Assembly: GCF_003254395.2 (NCBI RefSeq)
Contig: NC_037642.1
Span: 7,453,736-7,517,735, forward strand
Reading direction: 5' to 3'
DNA: 64,000 nt
Origin: Apis mellifera
Taxonomy: Eukaryota > Arthropoda > Insecta > Hymenoptera > Apidae
Shown here: positions 25,105 through 37,208 of the stretch, piece by piece
Layout: each line of letters starts with the position of its first letter
Numbering within the stretch: position 1 is the first letter of the stretch
The notes under the pieces: generated by a model
Told to the model about the DNA's origin: nothing
The model's database searches: none
The model's input: only the letters and a program-made list of their open reading frames with translations
Translations under genes and position numbers: made by a program

Positions 25105-26964
25105 CCCCGTCTATTTTATTAAGATAATGATTTGAAAATGAGTTCATGTGTGTTCCTTACATATATAAAAAAAAATACTGTTTGTGTCTGTGCTGCTAAA
25201 CGTAAGATTGTGTTATTAACTTCTGTTGTATAGTTATAAAAATTCAAGAAAGGCAGGGATTGATATACAGAAAGTAAAAAAAAATAAAAATTATCAGTTG
25301 TTTAATATAAATTTCGTTGAGTAAAACTACATCATATAGTTATAGATTCATGAAAAAAAAAAGGGATAATATTCTAAAAATTTCATTTTTACTGAAAAGT
25401 AATCATGAAAAAATTACAATTAAATATTGTTCTTTTATACATTTTCAAATTATTTTGAATATCGTTTAAAAGTTCAGTTAGAGTGTTTTAGTTATAGCAA
25501 AATAGATCATTAAATATTTTTCAAAATATTTATAAAAGATATAAAGCCAAAGGACAAAAACATTCTATAAAATAATTCTATTGTATTTGAATCTTTCAGG
25601 GTATGTCAATTTATTTTTATTTTATTACTTTAGTTATGATACAAATTGAAGACTCAATTTATTTAAATACATTTATTAATATTCATTTTCGCTAATGACT
25701 TTTATTTTGTTTTAAAATAAAATATAATCCGAAAAATATAACCCTGATTTGCAAATAATATTTATAAATATTTTGTAAAAATATGATCAAATGATTTTAT
25801 GTAACTTCTCTAAGTTGTATAAATTTTCTAAAATGTTTTAAATAGAATTAAAATCTTTTATTGAAAATCAGTACACTATTATTTTCATTGTATATTTTGA
25901 TAAGAATGTAATTTAATTTTTGTTTAAATAGAAATTAGAAATATTTTATCAAATTATTTTCTACCAAGAAATTTTGTTTATAAAAAAATAAATAAAATTG
26001 CATGAACACATGACTGAACTTAAAAAAAAACTACATATATATATAAATAGTCATTCATTTTTATCACCTACCTGCTGTAATAATATATGCAAATAATTGC
26101 AAATAATCTTATTAATATGCATAATGATCACTATCATCATTTTCTTCATTTTGTATTATAATCATGTAGACAAATGTTCAATAATAGATAGCTGTAACAT
26201 ATAATTAAAGATTGAACTTAATAAGAAGTGCCGAAATAGTTTCATTTTTGATATTTTTAGTAATTGTAATATGTTTAAATTTCTTTTGCAGCCTATGAAA
26301 AAAAATGACACGCAATATATTATTTTATTATTCAAAATAATAATATAAAAAAATTAAAATTTAAATAATTTTAATAAAGCATAGAATTTGAAAATAAAGC
26401 TAGATTAGTAATTATAAAGATGCTGTAATTATAAAGAAAACTAAATCATTTACTGCCATTTAACATTTAAATAATTAAAATTTAGCATTATATTATATGT
26501 ACATGTAACATTTTCAAGTGTATATAATATATTTCGGATCATATTATATAATTTTAATACATATCGTATTTAAAATTAAGTAAAATACTTTGTTGAATTA
26601 CTTTGTAAATTATAAATAATTAATTAGATACATTCACAAGTAATACCAGGATTTTTGTGAGATCTAGCTTTTATTATCAAAGTTTCTGTGCTAAATATAT
26701 TCATTTTTGTATCTTATATGTGCGTGTCATTATTTATACATAATAGGTTGCAAAGAAGTGTATCTTAAATAATAAATGTTTTAGCTAAATGTAAATCATC
26801 ACAAATGGACAATGAACTTGCCACTTGTAAATGGAAGAAATACAATATAATTTACAATTTAACCCATATTGGGATTAAATTAATGTCATATATATATATA
26901 TATATATGATATAATATATGTATATATATATATATAGATATATATATATATATTATAATATATA

Positions 26965-27011
<47 letters not shown>

Positions 27012-28327
27012 ATAATTATATATAATAGTAGTAAGTAGGTACAGCAATTATTTATATAAGAACAATGCAAAATTTAATCAGAAAACAAATGCATTGCTTC
27101 ATATGTACCTATATATGTATCTCCTTGTAAAATATCAACATTAGTGCGCATTATTAAGCATTATTAATTATAATAAGCATATTTTTTACATTGTCTTATT
27201 GTACTCAGTTTATCCACCCTTATCACATATCCTTAAAAAGTTATTTTTTAAATATATGTGTCTATATTTAATAATACTTTAAGATAAAAAAATTAATAGT
27301 ATTTTTATTTACAAATCTCTTTCAATATATGTTATAAATTATTTTAAAAAATAGTTTTTCATATTATGTATTAGTTATTGACATTTGTTTTCTTTTATTT
27401 AATTAACAATATCAATATTCTATACTTATATATTCATTATTTTCAATATATTCATATATTCATTATTTTTATAATATTAAATGAAAAGCTAATAAATTAT
27501 TTTTGGAGTAAATTTTTCATAAAATCATAATATAGGCACATATTTTCAATTATTTAATTGTTGCTAATTTATATTAATATCAAATAATTACACAAGAAAT
27601 AAAACGGTCTTGAAATAACAATTAACAATTGATTTGTGTTCTATTTATTTTATTTTATTTTGAAAAACATTCAAGAATAGTATTTTGTTATTATTTTTTA
27701 TTTATTATATGAAATATTTATTTTAATTATCTCTTGCATATCATGATATGTAATAATTTATAATAATTTTCTTGTAAATAAGTATATATTTGTTACAAAT
27801 AATAATTTATAAATTTTATTTATTTAATTATAAAACTAATAAAAGCTGAAATTTATATCTATTCATATGATATTATTGTAAATAATATCAATGATATATA
27901 CTTATATATAGATATATAGTTTATCATAGTAATGTGAATAGTTTTATATTCAATAATTGATAGAATGTGTCAATTATTTTTATTATTTGTCATATATAAA
28001 CATATTATATTATAATATTAAAATTTTTAATTTGTTGATAAAATAATATATTTTTAATTTAAGCTTGCATAAATATTCTTTTAAAGAATATATCTTAATA
28101 ATTGATATTTAAAAAAAATTCAAATTTTTCTAAAAAATTTTAATACAATTAAAAATAATTTAAATTATAATAATATAAATTATATTCGGATTAAAAACAT
28201 TTCATAAAAAGATTTTGTTAGTAAAAACTTCTTTTTAAGATTTAACAAATAAATGTAAAACATGACAAAAAACATTGATATTGATTTAGATATTTATACT
28301 TATAATTTTTAATTTGTTTTTAAGTAA
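25105..28327. other. AT-rich convergent intergenic region
   Basis: 3.2 kb between the 3' ends of the INO80D-like (plus) and PPP1R36-like (minus) genes. Probably includes a long INO80D 3'UTR (many AATAAA-like hexamers). No credible coding frame or RNA gene was seen. The main structure is the TA-rich tract at 26887-27007. Confidence 0.6.
26887..27007. repeat. TA-rich repeat with self-complementary interruptions
   Basis: Alternating TA interrupted by GATATAATATATG, TAGATA and ATTATAATATATATC segments that are partly reverse complements of each other, so the block can fold into long hairpins. Confidence 0.8.
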
Positions 28328-30093
28328 TCATTCTAATAATGTTGATACTGAATATGTATCATATTCAGTATGTTTCTGACGTTTTAATTCTCTCATCAAC
28401 CAATTCTTCCTTGATCTTTCTCGAGCAATTTTATAGCCTTTTGGTGATATATCTATAGTTTTCATTGAAAAATCTCGTGTCAGATCAGGTTTAGTTTGAA
28501 ATAATGGAAGCCTTCGAATTTTTATCGGTATTTCCTATAATATTAAAAATATAATTTAATTTTTAATATAAACATATATTCATAAACAAATCGCAGTTTG
28601 TAAGAACTTACTATATCTTTAATACTTTTTTCATATTTTTTTCTTTCAGATAATTGAATTTTGTCTTGTTCTTCATCTTTTTCTTCTAAGGGCATTAGAG
28701 TAATATCATAATTTGCTCTGTTTTCTCCTAAAATTCCTACTTTTATTCCCAATTCACGTAATTTATCTTCTTCAATAACAAGAGCATATTTTAAATAAAG
28801 AATACGTTCATCATCATAATTTTCTTCTATTCCTGTAAATTATATTGTATCATTTCTCTTTCCTTTTTTTTTTTTTTTTTAAGAAAGAAATATATAGGAA
28901 AAGATAATACCCAAAGATAGAAGACGATAATCATAATCCGAATATATTAATTCTTGTATCAAAGGAGAATTTCTTAATAATTTTCTTTTTTCTTGTATTT
29001 TATGACCTTTTAATATTATAATATCATCATATAACATATCCTGAATAGTATGGGTTATACTTCGTCTTTCTGCTATATTATATGTTTCGGTTCTAAATAA
29101 TCTATGCAATTCTATTTCTAAAGTAAATATTTTAATCTTTATCTTATTATTATTTTATTCTTTGTAGATGTTTTAAAATATTATTTTATTATAGTTTTTA
29201 TTTACCAATTAAACTAAAATATTTGCGTTCTAAAGCTATCCAGACAATACGATGTGTCATACAAATTAGTACTTCAAATATTCGTAAATCTTTCTCTCCT
29301 TGTGATTGTGTCAAAGATGTTCCTTTTTTTCCACCTGTCATATGATGATATTGAATAACATCTTGACATCCTATTATTAAATCAGCATATTCTCTACCTA
29401 AGACACAACGAAGATTTTGCATTTCTTCTGCATATCTAAATCTATAACCCTGAGCCAAAGGATTTGATGCTTTTTTTATAGTAGCTGCACGTTCTTTCAT
29501 TAATTCTTCCCATGTTATCACATAATATTGAAAATAAAGTATTGCAGCTCTCAAAAAACGATCAACAATTGGTAAATGAAAAAAATTTATAAATTGAGGA
29601 CTTATGGGACTGATCAATAAAAACATTACAAGATCTTTTATATCTTGTAAAATAATGACATCTGGTTCACTTGGAGATACTTTTCTTAAATAATATCTTC
29701 TAAATCGTAACTGAAATATATATTTGAAAAGTATAAAAATTAAAAATATAAATGAATCATCTATTTTCTGATATTTACCTTTTCACGTTGACTTAAGGTT
29801 TCTTGAAAATTTAAAATTAAATATGCATGTGGACAATACACCTTTGATTGGTAAACAGGATCAGATTTTTGTTTAATTTTTTTAACGTGTTCATCTTCGG
29901 TCTTTTGTGTACTTGTATATTTAAAAAGAAATTATAATTATAATAAATATTTGTCATATTTCGTTGGTGAATAAATTACAATTTGTACAAATGTAATTTA
30001 TATGAATATATATTTTAATTGTTAGAAAATTTATTACCTTATTAATATTAACCCATCAGAAATTTCGTCCCATGCAAAGTATCTATCTTCCAT
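28328..30093 (-). CDS. PPP1R36: protein phosphatase 1 regulatory subunit 36-like, 442 aa
   Basis: Six exons in phase: 30038-30093, 29779-29911, 29206-29710, 28911-29117, 28612-28832 and 28328-28534. Conserved core at about residues 120-250: YAEEMQNLRCVLGREYADLI, GCQDVIQYHHMTGGKKG, EKDLRIFEVLICMTHRIVW, then LHRLFRTETYN. This corresponds to the HHHM..GK ... F..R.. IGRLFRSNTFN arrangement of vertebrate PPP1R36 (PPPI_inhib family). Length is similar to human (422 aa). In vertebrates it is a PP1-binding protein with testis-enriched expression. I did not find a clear RVxF docking motif in the part I read, so PP1 binding is from family knowledge. No signal peptide or membrane segment is convincing. 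The start MEDRYFAWDE is the only ATG in its exon. Confidence 0.85.
28345..28371. repeat. perfect 12-bp inverted repeat in the last PPP1R36 exon
   Basis: ATACTGAATATG (28345-28356), spacer TAT, CATATTCAGTAT (28360-28371). It is coding (TEYDTYS region) and ends 17 bases from the stop codon, so the mRNA could form a tight hairpin there. Confidence 0.9.
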
Positions 30094-30663
30094 TTTTAAA
30101 TATTAGAATAATAACATTTTATTCGTAATAATTGAATTAATAAAAAGATAGGTTAATTAATTAAGTAAAAAGCAAATCACTATTCAGTGTTGCATAAGTA
30201 AATTATTAATTGCATGTATTTATGTGTATTTCTTCTTTTATAAAAATAAATCTTTTATAATTTTAAAAAAAGATTAATATTATGAATGATGTTATATATG
30301 AATGTGATATATAAAATATTTAGAAAAACATAAAGAAAATAATAATTATTCAAAATCATTTTTTTTAGATTTTATATTCATTTTTATATTCATAAAAATT
30401 GATATATATAAGAATTCATATATCTGTAAATAAAATATAAATAAATAGTTATGAAATTATATATTGTTAATTATAATTTATTTTTTCATTATATTATTAG
30501 AATTTATTATACATTATATCATAGAATACAGCTATAAAGACATTTTATATATATTTCAATATTATTAAATTTATAAAATAATATTAAAATTTTTTTGGAT
30601 TTTCAAAAAAATAAAATTTTATTGATTATTTTATTGATATTTTTATAATAATACAATTATTTT
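30094..30663. other. AT-rich spacer between mRpL9 and PPP1R36
   Basis: 570 bases between two minus-strand genes; presumably the mRpL9 3'UTR and the PPP1R36 promoter. No motif beyond A/T-rich runs is seen. Confidence 0.6.
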
Positions 30664-31557
30664 TTATTCATTTATCGTATCAAAATTAGCTAAACGATGT
30701 TTTGGAAGGGAATTTAATATTGGTTGATCTTCTGGGAAAATTGCTATGTTTTTTAATTGATAAAATGGTACATCATACTTAATTTGCTTCTTTGGATCTG
30801 AAGTATAATGATGTATTTTACATCTAACTTTAACTTCTTCACGATTATTGATTTTAATAAGAATATAAAATTCCTTATTTTCAATAGATAGATTTGGTCC
30901 AGATATAGTCTTATCTGGAAGAATTATAGCATCTTCAGGTACAATATATCCTAATTTTCGAAACGATACTCTTACATGCCATTTTTCTATAACCCATGGA
31001 ATATCCATAGACATTGATAATGATAAATAACATACAGACAATACATTCATTGTTCTTTCAACAAATTGAGAACTATGCGTACATAATTTCTTCTTTTCAT
31101 CTTGATCTTCAATTAAATATTTTTCTAGATTTTCAGGTGTTGCATATACAGCTAATTTAGGTAATATCAAAGTTTCATAAGCCTTTTGAGAAGACACTGA
31201 GACTTTCTCACCTTTTCCACCAATCTTTTTTACATTTTCTAATAAAACAACATCAATTTTTTTTTGTGGTTTAACATTTGTATCTTCTATGAGCTCATAA
31301 ATGAAATGTTTATGTTTTAGCTTTGCACGTGTCTCATATTTTTTATGAAGAGGTACTGGATATTTTCTTTTTAAAATAAATGTATTCTAAAATAACAAAT
31401 AATAATTATCTATTTCAATATTTAATTTTATGCTAATTTGTTGCAAATTAACACTAAATATTACCCGACTTTGTTGCATTAATACATTATTCTGGTGCGA
31501 AAAAAGTGTTAATCGTGATTTTAAATAATTTTTATATAATTGTGTATACTTTAACAT
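30664..31557 (-). CDS. mRpL9: mitochondrial large-subunit ribosomal protein L9 (bL9m), 271 aa
   Basis: Two exons in phase: 31465-31557 and 30664-31386. The N-terminus MLKYTQLYKNYLKSRLTLF is basic and amphipathic, as in a mitochondrial presequence. The L9 N-domain follows: KKIDVVLLENVKKIGGKGEK, then SSQKAYETLILPKLAVYATP. The C-terminal half (WHVRVSFRKLGYIVPEDAI, RCKIHHYTSDP) matches the metazoan mRpL9 extension rather than bacterial L9. Length is close to human MRPL9 (267 aa). It is divergent from HSPBAP1, with 377 bases between start codons, suggesting a shared promoter region. Confidence 0.93.
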
Positions 31558-31934
31558 ATTTATTTCTTTGTTGAATACAATTATACAATTAAAAAGCACA
31601 TTGCATCGGAATCAATATTAAACTACAGTGAAGTTGTTTCAGGTTAAGTTAGAAATACTATTATACTTTTTGTGTATACGTTACTTAAATTGTACTCGAT
31701 GTATATAACTTGAAATTATTAAATTAAAGATTATTTTAATATTAAAATATTATTGAAATATATAATATGTTTTTATACATATATTAAAAAAATAAAAAAT
31801 TAAATACTTTAATAATTTATCTGTTTTTTATAAATAAAATTGAATTTATTTTTTAAAACTATATAATCTATATAATTTATATAATAATATAACCTGATCA
31901 AATTATATTTGGAAAAAATAAATAATTTTTAACA
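31558..31934. promoter_or_regulatory. compact bidirectional promoter region, mRpL9 / HSPBAP1
   Basis: 377 bases separate the two divergent start codons. The GC-richer portion (31590-31700, including TGCATCGG and TTTCAGGTTAAG) lies near the mRpL9 side. No TATA box in the expected sense was identified with confidence. Confidence 0.5.
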
Positions 31935-33467
31935 ATGGAAACATTGAATTCACCGTCAGATAAAGTTTTATATCAAGCTATTATGGAAATTAAAGAGCCA
32001 GTGATATTTCAACGACTCTTACAAAATGCAAAAGATGATTATTGTTGGAAATTATTTGAATGGAATTTATCGGAACTTGCTGAAAAATTCGGAGATATTA
32101 AATTACCATTTCGAGTTGGTTATAATGCTAGATCTATGGTAAATTGCTATTGCTATCTTATTTATCTTTTATCTTTTTTTTATATATATTATTTTATATT
32201 TATATTTATTATTATTATAATAATATTATTATAATATTTATAATTTATATTATTATAATAATAAATTTAAATATTTCATATGTTTCAGAATCCACAATGG
32301 GAAGTAAATTGTCCAACAGTTTTAATGACATTATTAGAATTTATTCAAAATATGAACTTCCATGAAAATCATAAAAAGTGGTATTATTTTGATTATAAAT
32401 ATATGCAAGAATGGTTCAAAAATAAGCCAGAAATATTAAATTCAGTAAATTGGAAAAGATTTGATATTGATAAAACTGGTGATGATTCTACTATTTGGAT
32501 TGGAAGCAAAGGAGCTCATACAAATTGTCATCAGGATTCTTATGGTTGTAATTTAGTAGCTCAAATACATGGAAGGTTAGTTTTATGAATAAAAAGAAAA
32601 ATAAAAACAAAAAATAAAATAATACAAAAATAAGATTATTTAATGATATATATTTTTTTTAGGAAACAATGGTTATTGTTTCCTCCAAATTCAACTAATT
32701 TTCTTCGACCAACAAGGATTCCTTATGAAGAATCTACAATATATAGTAAATATAACTTTTTCTGTCCTACTAAGGAAGATGAGATTAATATATTAAAAAT
32801 AAAAGACACAGCAAAATTAGTAACTTTAGAACCAGGAGATATATTATTTGTGCCTCCTGGTTGGTGGCATTATGTTGAATCATTGGACTTTAGTATTAGC
32901 GTCAATATGTGGTTACCAATATTAACAGATAATATATCAAGAGTTAAAGAAGCTATTGTAAAATTAATAATAGCTAAAATTGGAAAAGATATCTATAATA
33001 TACCTGAAATTGATGAAATAGATAGTATAAATTTGGTAATGTATAATAAATATTTATTAGTAGTTAAATTATATTGATGTTTAATTTTATAAATATTAAA
33101 AATTAAAATTAATTTATTTTAACAGCTCAATATTGCTATTGAAGAATGTAAACATATAGAAACAAATGTAGAATCACCTGATAAAAAAATAAAACATAGT
33201 ATATGGACTGCCAAAGATTTAGCAATGGAGTATCCAGTTTATGTAAAATTACCTTATGAGCTTAAAATAACAGAATTAGAAGAATTTTTAAAAATGAAAA
33301 GGGAAAGATTTTCTGAAGAATATTTTGAAATGTTAAAAGAGGATTCTTCCAAAACTCATATTAATTTACAAAATATTTACTCTTCTACACATTTATCTGA
33401 AAATATTATCAATGCATTTTGTCATCCTGATGTAGTTAATAAAGTTACAGAATTATTTCTACCCTAA
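31935..33467 (+). CDS. HSPBAP1: HSPB1-associated protein 1 (JmjC-domain protein), 401 aa
   Basis: Four exons in phase: 31935-32138, 32289-32575, 32663-33035 and 33126-33467. JmjC-domain proteins are Fe(II)/2-oxoglutarate oxygenases. The Fe-binding H-x-D is seen in THTNCHQDSYGCN-type sequence (NCHQDSYGCNLVAQIHGRKQ), and the distal His in LFVPPGWWHYVE; the Lys of GRKQW is the likely 2-oxoglutarate contact. The N-terminal part (EPVIFQRLLQN, WEVNCPTVLMTLLEF) follows the HSPBAP1 pattern. Vertebrate HSPBAP1 binds HSP27; its enzymatic substrate is not established. Length is below human (488 aa), mostly at the C-terminus. Confidence 0.88.
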
Positions 33468-33795
33468 TATTTATATAACATATTGTATAATTTTCAATTT
33501 GTTTACAAATTATTAATTTTTTTTATTATTATTATTATTTAATTATTATTATTATTTTATTTTATTATTATTTAATATTTAATTTATTATTAATATTGAA
33601 TTCATTTATTTTAAATAATTAAAAGTTAATTTTATATTTTATATTCATTTGATATTCATTTGATGTTACATTCAATTTTATTGTTTTATATAGAGGTTAA
33701 GATCGAGTAGTTGCACAATTATATTTATATATTCTGGGACTAACATAGATAATGCATGTATAAAATTGTGATTAGTGATATTTCTGTAATTAATA

Positions 33796-33949
33796 ATGGG
33801 TCTGTTAACAGTACTTAAAAAATTAAAACAAAAGGAAAAAGAAATGCGCATTTTAATGTTGTACGTATCTTTCTTTTTATATATCTTTCAATATTTATAG
33901 GTTAAGAATATGTTATTGTATTAAATTAGTATATTTTTTTCAACAAAAT

Positions 33950-33990
<41 letters not shown>

Positions 33991-34677
33991 CATTTATGCA
34001 TATATATCTATATTATTTATTTTTATAATTTTTTTATATCTTATAAAAATATATTATAAATAATAATAATTAAAAATATCTTATAAAAATAATTATGGTT
34101 TAATATAATATATATATTAATATATAATTATTGTTTCTTTTATATATTTTATATTTTGATTGTTTCATATATTTTATATGTTTATAGAGGTTTGGATAAT
34201 GCTGGTAAAACAACAGTTTTAAAGAGAATTAATGGAGAACCAATCGACACGATATCACCAACACTTGGTTTCAATATTAAAACTTTAGAACATCGTGGAT
34301 ATAAATTAAATATATGGGATGTAGGTGGTCAAAAATCATTACGTTCTTATTGGAGAAATTATTTTGAATCTACTGATGGTCTTGTATGGGTAATTGATAG
34401 TGCAGATAGAAGAAGATTGGAAGATTGTAAAATAGAATTATATAAACTCTTGCAAGAGGAAAGATTAGAAGGTGCAAGCTTATTAATACTTGCAAATAAA
34501 CAGGATTTACCTGGAGCATTATCTGCATCTGATATTGCAGAAATTTTGGAATTACCTAGTATTAAGACTCATCATTGGCAAATATACAAATGTTCAGCAA
34601 TTACAGGAGAAAATCTTGTAGAAGGAATAAATTGGATTGTTGATGATATTTCTGCTAGGATATTTTATATAGATTAA
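33796..34677 (+). CDS. Arl2: ADP-ribosylation factor-like GTPase ARL2, 184 aa
   Basis: Two exons in phase: 33796-33860 and 34188-34677, giving 184 residues, exactly the length of human ARL2. GTPase motifs: GLDNAGKTT (P-loop, spanning the splice junction), TLGFNIKTLEHRG (switch I), WDVGGQKSLRSYWRNYFE (switch II region), NKQD and the SAITG base-recognition loop. The N-terminal helix MGLLTVLKKLKQKEKEMR is typical of ARL2, which acts with tubulin-folding cofactors and the effectors PDE6D/BART; the fly ortholog is Arl2 (Arl84F). The intron holds a (TA)n tract at 33953-33988. Convergent with the LRR gene 208 bases downstream. Confidence 0.96.
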
Positions 34678-34885
34678 TATTAAAAAAAAAATTAAATTTT
34701 ACAACTTACATTGCTAATATTATAATGTTTTATAATACAATATGTTTATTTCTTATTTATTAGAAAGTAGAGTTATTATATAATTATACTTTATTTAAAC
34801 TATTAAAATTAAGGTATTATAAATAAACTACAAAATTCTTTTTCATAGATTCTCTTCCTCATTAGTTTCTTTTATCTCTTTTTTT
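34678..34885. terminator. convergent 3' ends of ARL2 and the LRR gene
   Basis: AATAAA on the plus strand at 34822-34827 would serve ARL2; TTTATT at 34745-34750 (AATAAA on the minus strand) would serve the LRR gene. Because the two signals point past each other, the 3'UTRs would overlap by roughly 100 bases. The choice of signals is inferred. Confidence 0.4.
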
Positions 34886-37208
34886 TTAGGTTTTTTTTTT
34901 TTTACTTTTGATTTTTTTAGGTTTTTCTGTTGGAAGTTTTGTATTTGGATATTGTTTCATATAAACAGATTTTAATAAGCCTTGATCGACAGTATTTTTT
35001 ATACCAGTAAATGCAATCATTAGTTCATTTACTAAAGATTTAGATAAGTTTAATTGGAAATTTTCCACCAGTTCTAAAAACTTTCCTGTAATATTAATTT
35101 TTTTTTTTTAATTTTAATTTAATTTTAATTTAATAGAAGTAAATACTATATCGTTTTTATTTTCATATACCTTTCGAAATAAGATCATCAGAAAGTGATA
35201 ACACAAAATGACCAAAGTTTTTACGACGTCGTTTTTTCTTTGGTCTCATAGCTTCATAATTGGCTCTTTTTAAAAGTATTGCTTTTACATCTGGACCTTC
35301 TATTTTATAATTACTAAATATACCTCCCAATTTAATGTCTACCCATGGTTTACTATTTTGAATTGTTTCAAGTTCTGGTATTATGTTCTTATTTGCCCAA
35401 ATATTCGTAAGATCTAAAATACGTAGCTGACTTTCTGACGTTTTCTCTGGTGTAATTGCTTTAACGAGAGCAAATGCACCATCAGCTTTGAAAGGATTGT
35501 CACCTATATATAGCTCCTCGAGTGTTGCATTCCTTGATAATGCTTTTGCAATGACAGTTACATCATCATTAGTAAAACGATTTCCTGAATACAAAAGCGG
35601 TATGAGATATAAATGAAGCATTTTATTATTTATTAAATATTAATGTTCATTATGTTATATTTTAATAAGAAATGAAAAAAATATCAATACTAAAAAAAAA
35701 ATCTTAGTAGATATTTGATTTTTATCTTTATGTTACCATTCAAGTGCAACTTTTTTAATGTTGAAGATCGCAATAATAATCGACGCAAATACGAAATACA
35801 TTCTTTTCCTAAAGCATTCCAAGATAAATCAAGATCAAGTAAAGTTTCATTTTCCTCGAGTCCTCTAATAAATTTCTTCCAAGTTTCTGTTGTGTATAAG
35901 GAATTCCAAGATAATTCTAAACGTTTTATCTTTGAACAATTGACTAATTTTTGCAAAGCATCTGCACATGATTCGTCGAGATGATTGTGATTCAATGAAA
36001 GAGTTTCAATGCTTTCATTATTACAAATTGCCTGTATAAGGTAGTCAATACCTTCTTTACGTAAATTACAATCGGAAAGATCTAATTTTTTCAGTGTTTC
36101 ATTTGTAAAAATTCCATCATACAATTTCGAAACACCGTTTGCACCGATTTTACATCCTGATAATAACAAAGTGTGTATTATATTGTTTTTCAAAAGCAGT
36201 TCATTTAAATGATAACAGGCATCCTCTGATAACCAATTACCCTGTAAAACAATTATTTAGTACAAAAATTTTAAAAATTTTTTCTTCTTTTTCTTTTAAT
36301 TAAACTATTACTATTAATTAAATTCTGAAAATTTAATTAAGTAATATTAAATAAAATAAAAAAATATCAAATTACTGTAAGATTGATCGTATTCACAGTA
36401 GGATTTTTCATCAAAGCTTCACATAAGAGTTTAACGATACGGGAATCAAGTCCGTAATATTGTAAATTGATTTTATTAGTTCGTAACATATCTTCCATTG
36501 CTTGTATAGGTCTCATAGAGAATGTTTTAACTAAATCGAAAAATTTCATTATACCGTCATCTGTATAAGAGGGTCGACGTTCCTGAATGGTCCAGAACGC
36601 TGGTACCAAGCCAGGATCATCAGGGATTGGAAACATCGTGTAGAGATTTTGCAATTTCAATCGGGAATCACTGATATCTATGTCTTTAAGACAAGGATGA
36701 ATGGAACTTTCGACAGACAATTCTTCAGAAACGATGGATTCTTCTTCTGAGGTGATCAGTGTTTCTTCCGATACATCTTTTTCTTTTTTTATATCTATAG
36801 ATTTAACATTAAATACTCGTTCTTATATTTTTGTGCACATGAATGATATCCTTTTTTTTTAAGTTAGGTTTACCAAAATAATATTACACCAATCTCTTTT
36901 CGTAGCTCTTCTTCTTCAATTTTTTCCTCGGCTGTATCTTCAAATTCCATTAAAAAATCTTCAAAAATGTCCACTTCTTCTTTGATTTCTTCTTTCTCTT
37001 CTTCTTCATCTTCCAGAAATTCCCATTCTTTCTTATTCCATCCTTCATAGTCTAAATAATAATTTGACATATCTTCGGGCTCAATTATATTCTAAAATGC
37101 AAATATCACATGATAAATAAGAAATTTAAAAATTAGTTGAAAAAAAAAGGAAGAAAGAAGAAAAAAAATATAATATAAAATTACTTCAGATTTTTTCGAA
37201 GGATCCAT
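34886..37208 (-). CDS. leucine-rich-repeat protein (LRRC74/RNH1-type repeats), 587 aa
   Basis: Six exons in phase: 37185-37208, 36890-37091, 36376-36794, 35737-36241, 35171-35584 and 34886-35085 (1764 nt in total). The N-terminus MDPSKKSE is followed by an acidic Glu-rich stretch (FLEDEEEEKEEIKEEVD). Residues ~200-420 hold ribonuclease-inhibitor-type LRRs of ~28 residues: NTINLTGN, HTLLLSGCKIGANGV, KKLDLSDCNLRKEGI, ETLSLNHNHLDESCA, KRLELSWNSLYTTE, LDLDLSWNALGKEC, KKLHLNGNRFTNDDV and LEELYIGDNPF. The C-terminus is Lys-rich (KKIKSKKKKT). The best match I can name is the LRRC74/LRRC34 group, often testis- or cilia-linked; a specific ortholog is uncertain. The tail depends on an A-homopolymer run near 34890-34903, so its exact end is sensitive to sequencing slippage. 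Confidence 0.85.
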
